Shown here: piece after piece, positions 5,477-6,115 of the stretch | How the letters are laid out: each line of letters starts with the position of its first letter | Position numbering within the stretch: position 1 is the stretch's first letter | Assembly: GCA_902474645.1 (NCBI GenBank) | Contig: CABRWN010000129.1 | Coordinates: forward strand, 1-6,115 | Direction: 5' to 3' | DNA from: an uncultured Collinsella sp. | Lineage (GTDB): Bacteria > Actinomycetota > Coriobacteriia > Coriobacteriales > Coriobacteriaceae | Length of the DNA stretch: 6,115 nucleotides | Made by a program: the position numbers and the translations under genes | The notes under the pieces: model-generated | Databases searched by the model: none | Told to the model about the DNA's origin: nothing | Seen by the model: only the letters and a program-made list of their open reading frames with translations

Positions 5477-6115
5477 TTAAGCATTGGTCTGGACGAAGCC
5501 GCCATCAAACGCATTGGCCTCGAGCACGCGGGCACAGCCGTTAACGACGTTATCGAGCGCCGTGGGGCTGACGTTGACCGAAACGCCGGTCTCATCGCGC
5601 AGGCGCACGTCGAGACCGCGCAGCAGCGCGCCGCCACCGGTCAGCAAAATGCCGTAGTACATAAGGTCCGAGGCAAGATCGGGAGGCGTAGCGTCGAGTG
5701 CGTCCTTGACGGCCTTGGCCATCTCGTCGAGCGGCTTGTTGAGTGCGCGACGAATCTCCTCGCTCTCGATGCGCACGGTCTTGGGCAGACCGGTGATCAC
5801 GTCGCGGCCGTTGACCTCGACGTCGAGCTCGTCCTTGAGCGGCACAGCAGAGCCGACCTTGATCTTGATGTCCTCTGCCGTGCGCTCGCCGATGGCCAGG
5901 TTATAGGCATCGCGAACGTGCGTGAGGATGGCCTGGTCGAACTCATCGCCGGCAATACGGATGGACTGCGAGACGACGATGCCGCCCATGGCGATAACGG
6001 CGACCTCGGTGGTCCCGCCGCCGATGTCGATGTTCAGGACCGTACCGTGCCGCGCCTCGGAAAGCGCCGCCGCGCCCGCGCCCCGTCCCGCAATGACGGA
6101 TTCCAGATGCCGACC
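5477..6115 (-). CDS. mreB: MreB actin-like cell-shape protein, C-terminal part; N-terminal side of the frame is EutA-like (chimeric reading frame)
   Basis: MreB is the cytoplasmic actin-like ATPase whose membrane-bound filaments orient the elongasome. The frame is open from the window edge to TAA at 5479-5477 (212 codons). From DIGGGTTEVAVI (codons 30-41, phosphate-2 loop) onward it is standard MreB: GGIVVSQSIRIAGDEFDQAI (44-63), GERTAEDIKIKVGSA (76-90), GRDVITGLPKTVRIESEEIR (103-122) and the adenosine-binding YYGILLTGGGALLRG (153-167). This is roughly the last half of a protein usually about 340 residues long. Codons 1-29 do not fit MreB. That region should read like EEPMAAAIGAGLP, but it reads like EutA and uses different codons (see the separate entry). 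The ATG at 5989 lies inside the conserved domain and is not a real start. The true mreB 5' half is not present in this window. Confidence 0.93.
   Translation of the reverse strand, partial: GRHLESVIAGRGAGAAALSEARHGTVLNIDIGGGTTEVAVIAMGGIVVSQSIRIAGDEFDQAILTHVRDAYNLAIGERTAEDIKIKVGSAVPLKDELDVEVNGRDVITGLPKTVRIESEEIRRALNKPLDEMAKAVKDALDATPPDLASDLMYYGILLTGGGALLRGLDVRLRDETGVSVNVSPTALDNVVNGCARVLEANAFDGGFVQTNA
6029..6115 (-). other. EutA-like coding fragment fused in frame to mreB (probable chimeric junction)
   Basis: The 29 codons at the window edge read GRHLESVIAGRGAGAAALSE (1-20), then ARHGTVLNI, and lead into DIGGGTT. As I recall the family, E. coli EutA, the ATPase that reactivates ethanolamine ammonia-lyase, carries HLESVIAGHGAGA, LSE and VLNIDIGGGT in the same order and spacing. 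The stretch is also about three residues longer than the equivalent MreB segment. Codon use is distinct: Arg is CGG 3 of 3 times and Ala is GCG 6 of 6 times. In the mreB part after the junction, Arg is CGG 0 of 11 times and Ala is GCG 3 of 20 times. The crossover lies within the shared DIGGGTT codons (6008-6028). The EutA assignment is from memory of the family. The cause, assembly artefact or recombination, cannot be decided from the sequence. Confidence 0.8.

Noticed and set aside
5477..5989. A short MreB starting at the ATG at 5989
   Set aside because: That Met lies just after the phosphate-2 loop inside the conserved fold, the frame is open upstream to the window edge, and a 170-residue MreB would lack the nucleotide-binding N-terminal half.

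Overview
The window is one block of genes, all on the minus strand, so transcription runs from high to low coordinates. It holds the cell-elongation (rod-shape) cluster of a fairly GC-rich bacterium. From right to left the genes are the 3' part of mreB, then mreC, mreD, a class B transpeptidase of the PBP2/MrdA type, the SEDS glycosyltransferase rodA, and the first 180 codons of an unrecognised gene that runs off the left edge. The gaps between genes are only 5 to 21 bases, nearly every gene has its own Shine-Dalgarno sequence, and I see no convincing internal terminator. This looks like a single operon.

The combination of the mreBCD-PBP2-rodA order, NNC/NNG-rich codons, a two-helix N-terminus on PBP2 and a Ser/Asp-rich MreC tail is compatible with a Gram-positive actinobacterial lineage. 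My best guess is Coriobacteriia (Collinsella/Olsenella-like). This is recognition from memory, not a search result.

The encoded proteins form the elongasome. MreB is the cytoplasmic actin-like scaffold. MreC and MreD are the membrane adaptors. RodA polymerises glycan strands from lipid II, and PBP2 crosslinks them outside the membrane. The last gene shares the operon, but its product is unknown; it may belong to a DUF697-like family.

The most unusual part is the right-hand end (about 6029-6115). The reading frame is open to the window edge and continuous with mreB, but upstream of the DIGGGTT phosphate motif the protein does not read as MreB. It reads as EutA, the ethanolamine ammonia-lyase reactivating ATPase. 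Codon use changes at the same place: 3/3 Arg codons are CGG and 6/6 Ala codons are GCG on the EutA side, against 0/11 and 3/20 on the mreB side. The joint falls in a roughly 21-base stretch encoding a motif that both actin-fold ATPases share. An assembly chimera through a shared short word is the simplest explanation; a real recombination event is the alternative.

No RNA genes, mobile elements, CRISPR arrays or non-coding stretches longer than about 21 bases were found. A perfect 12-bp hairpin lies near the start of mreC.
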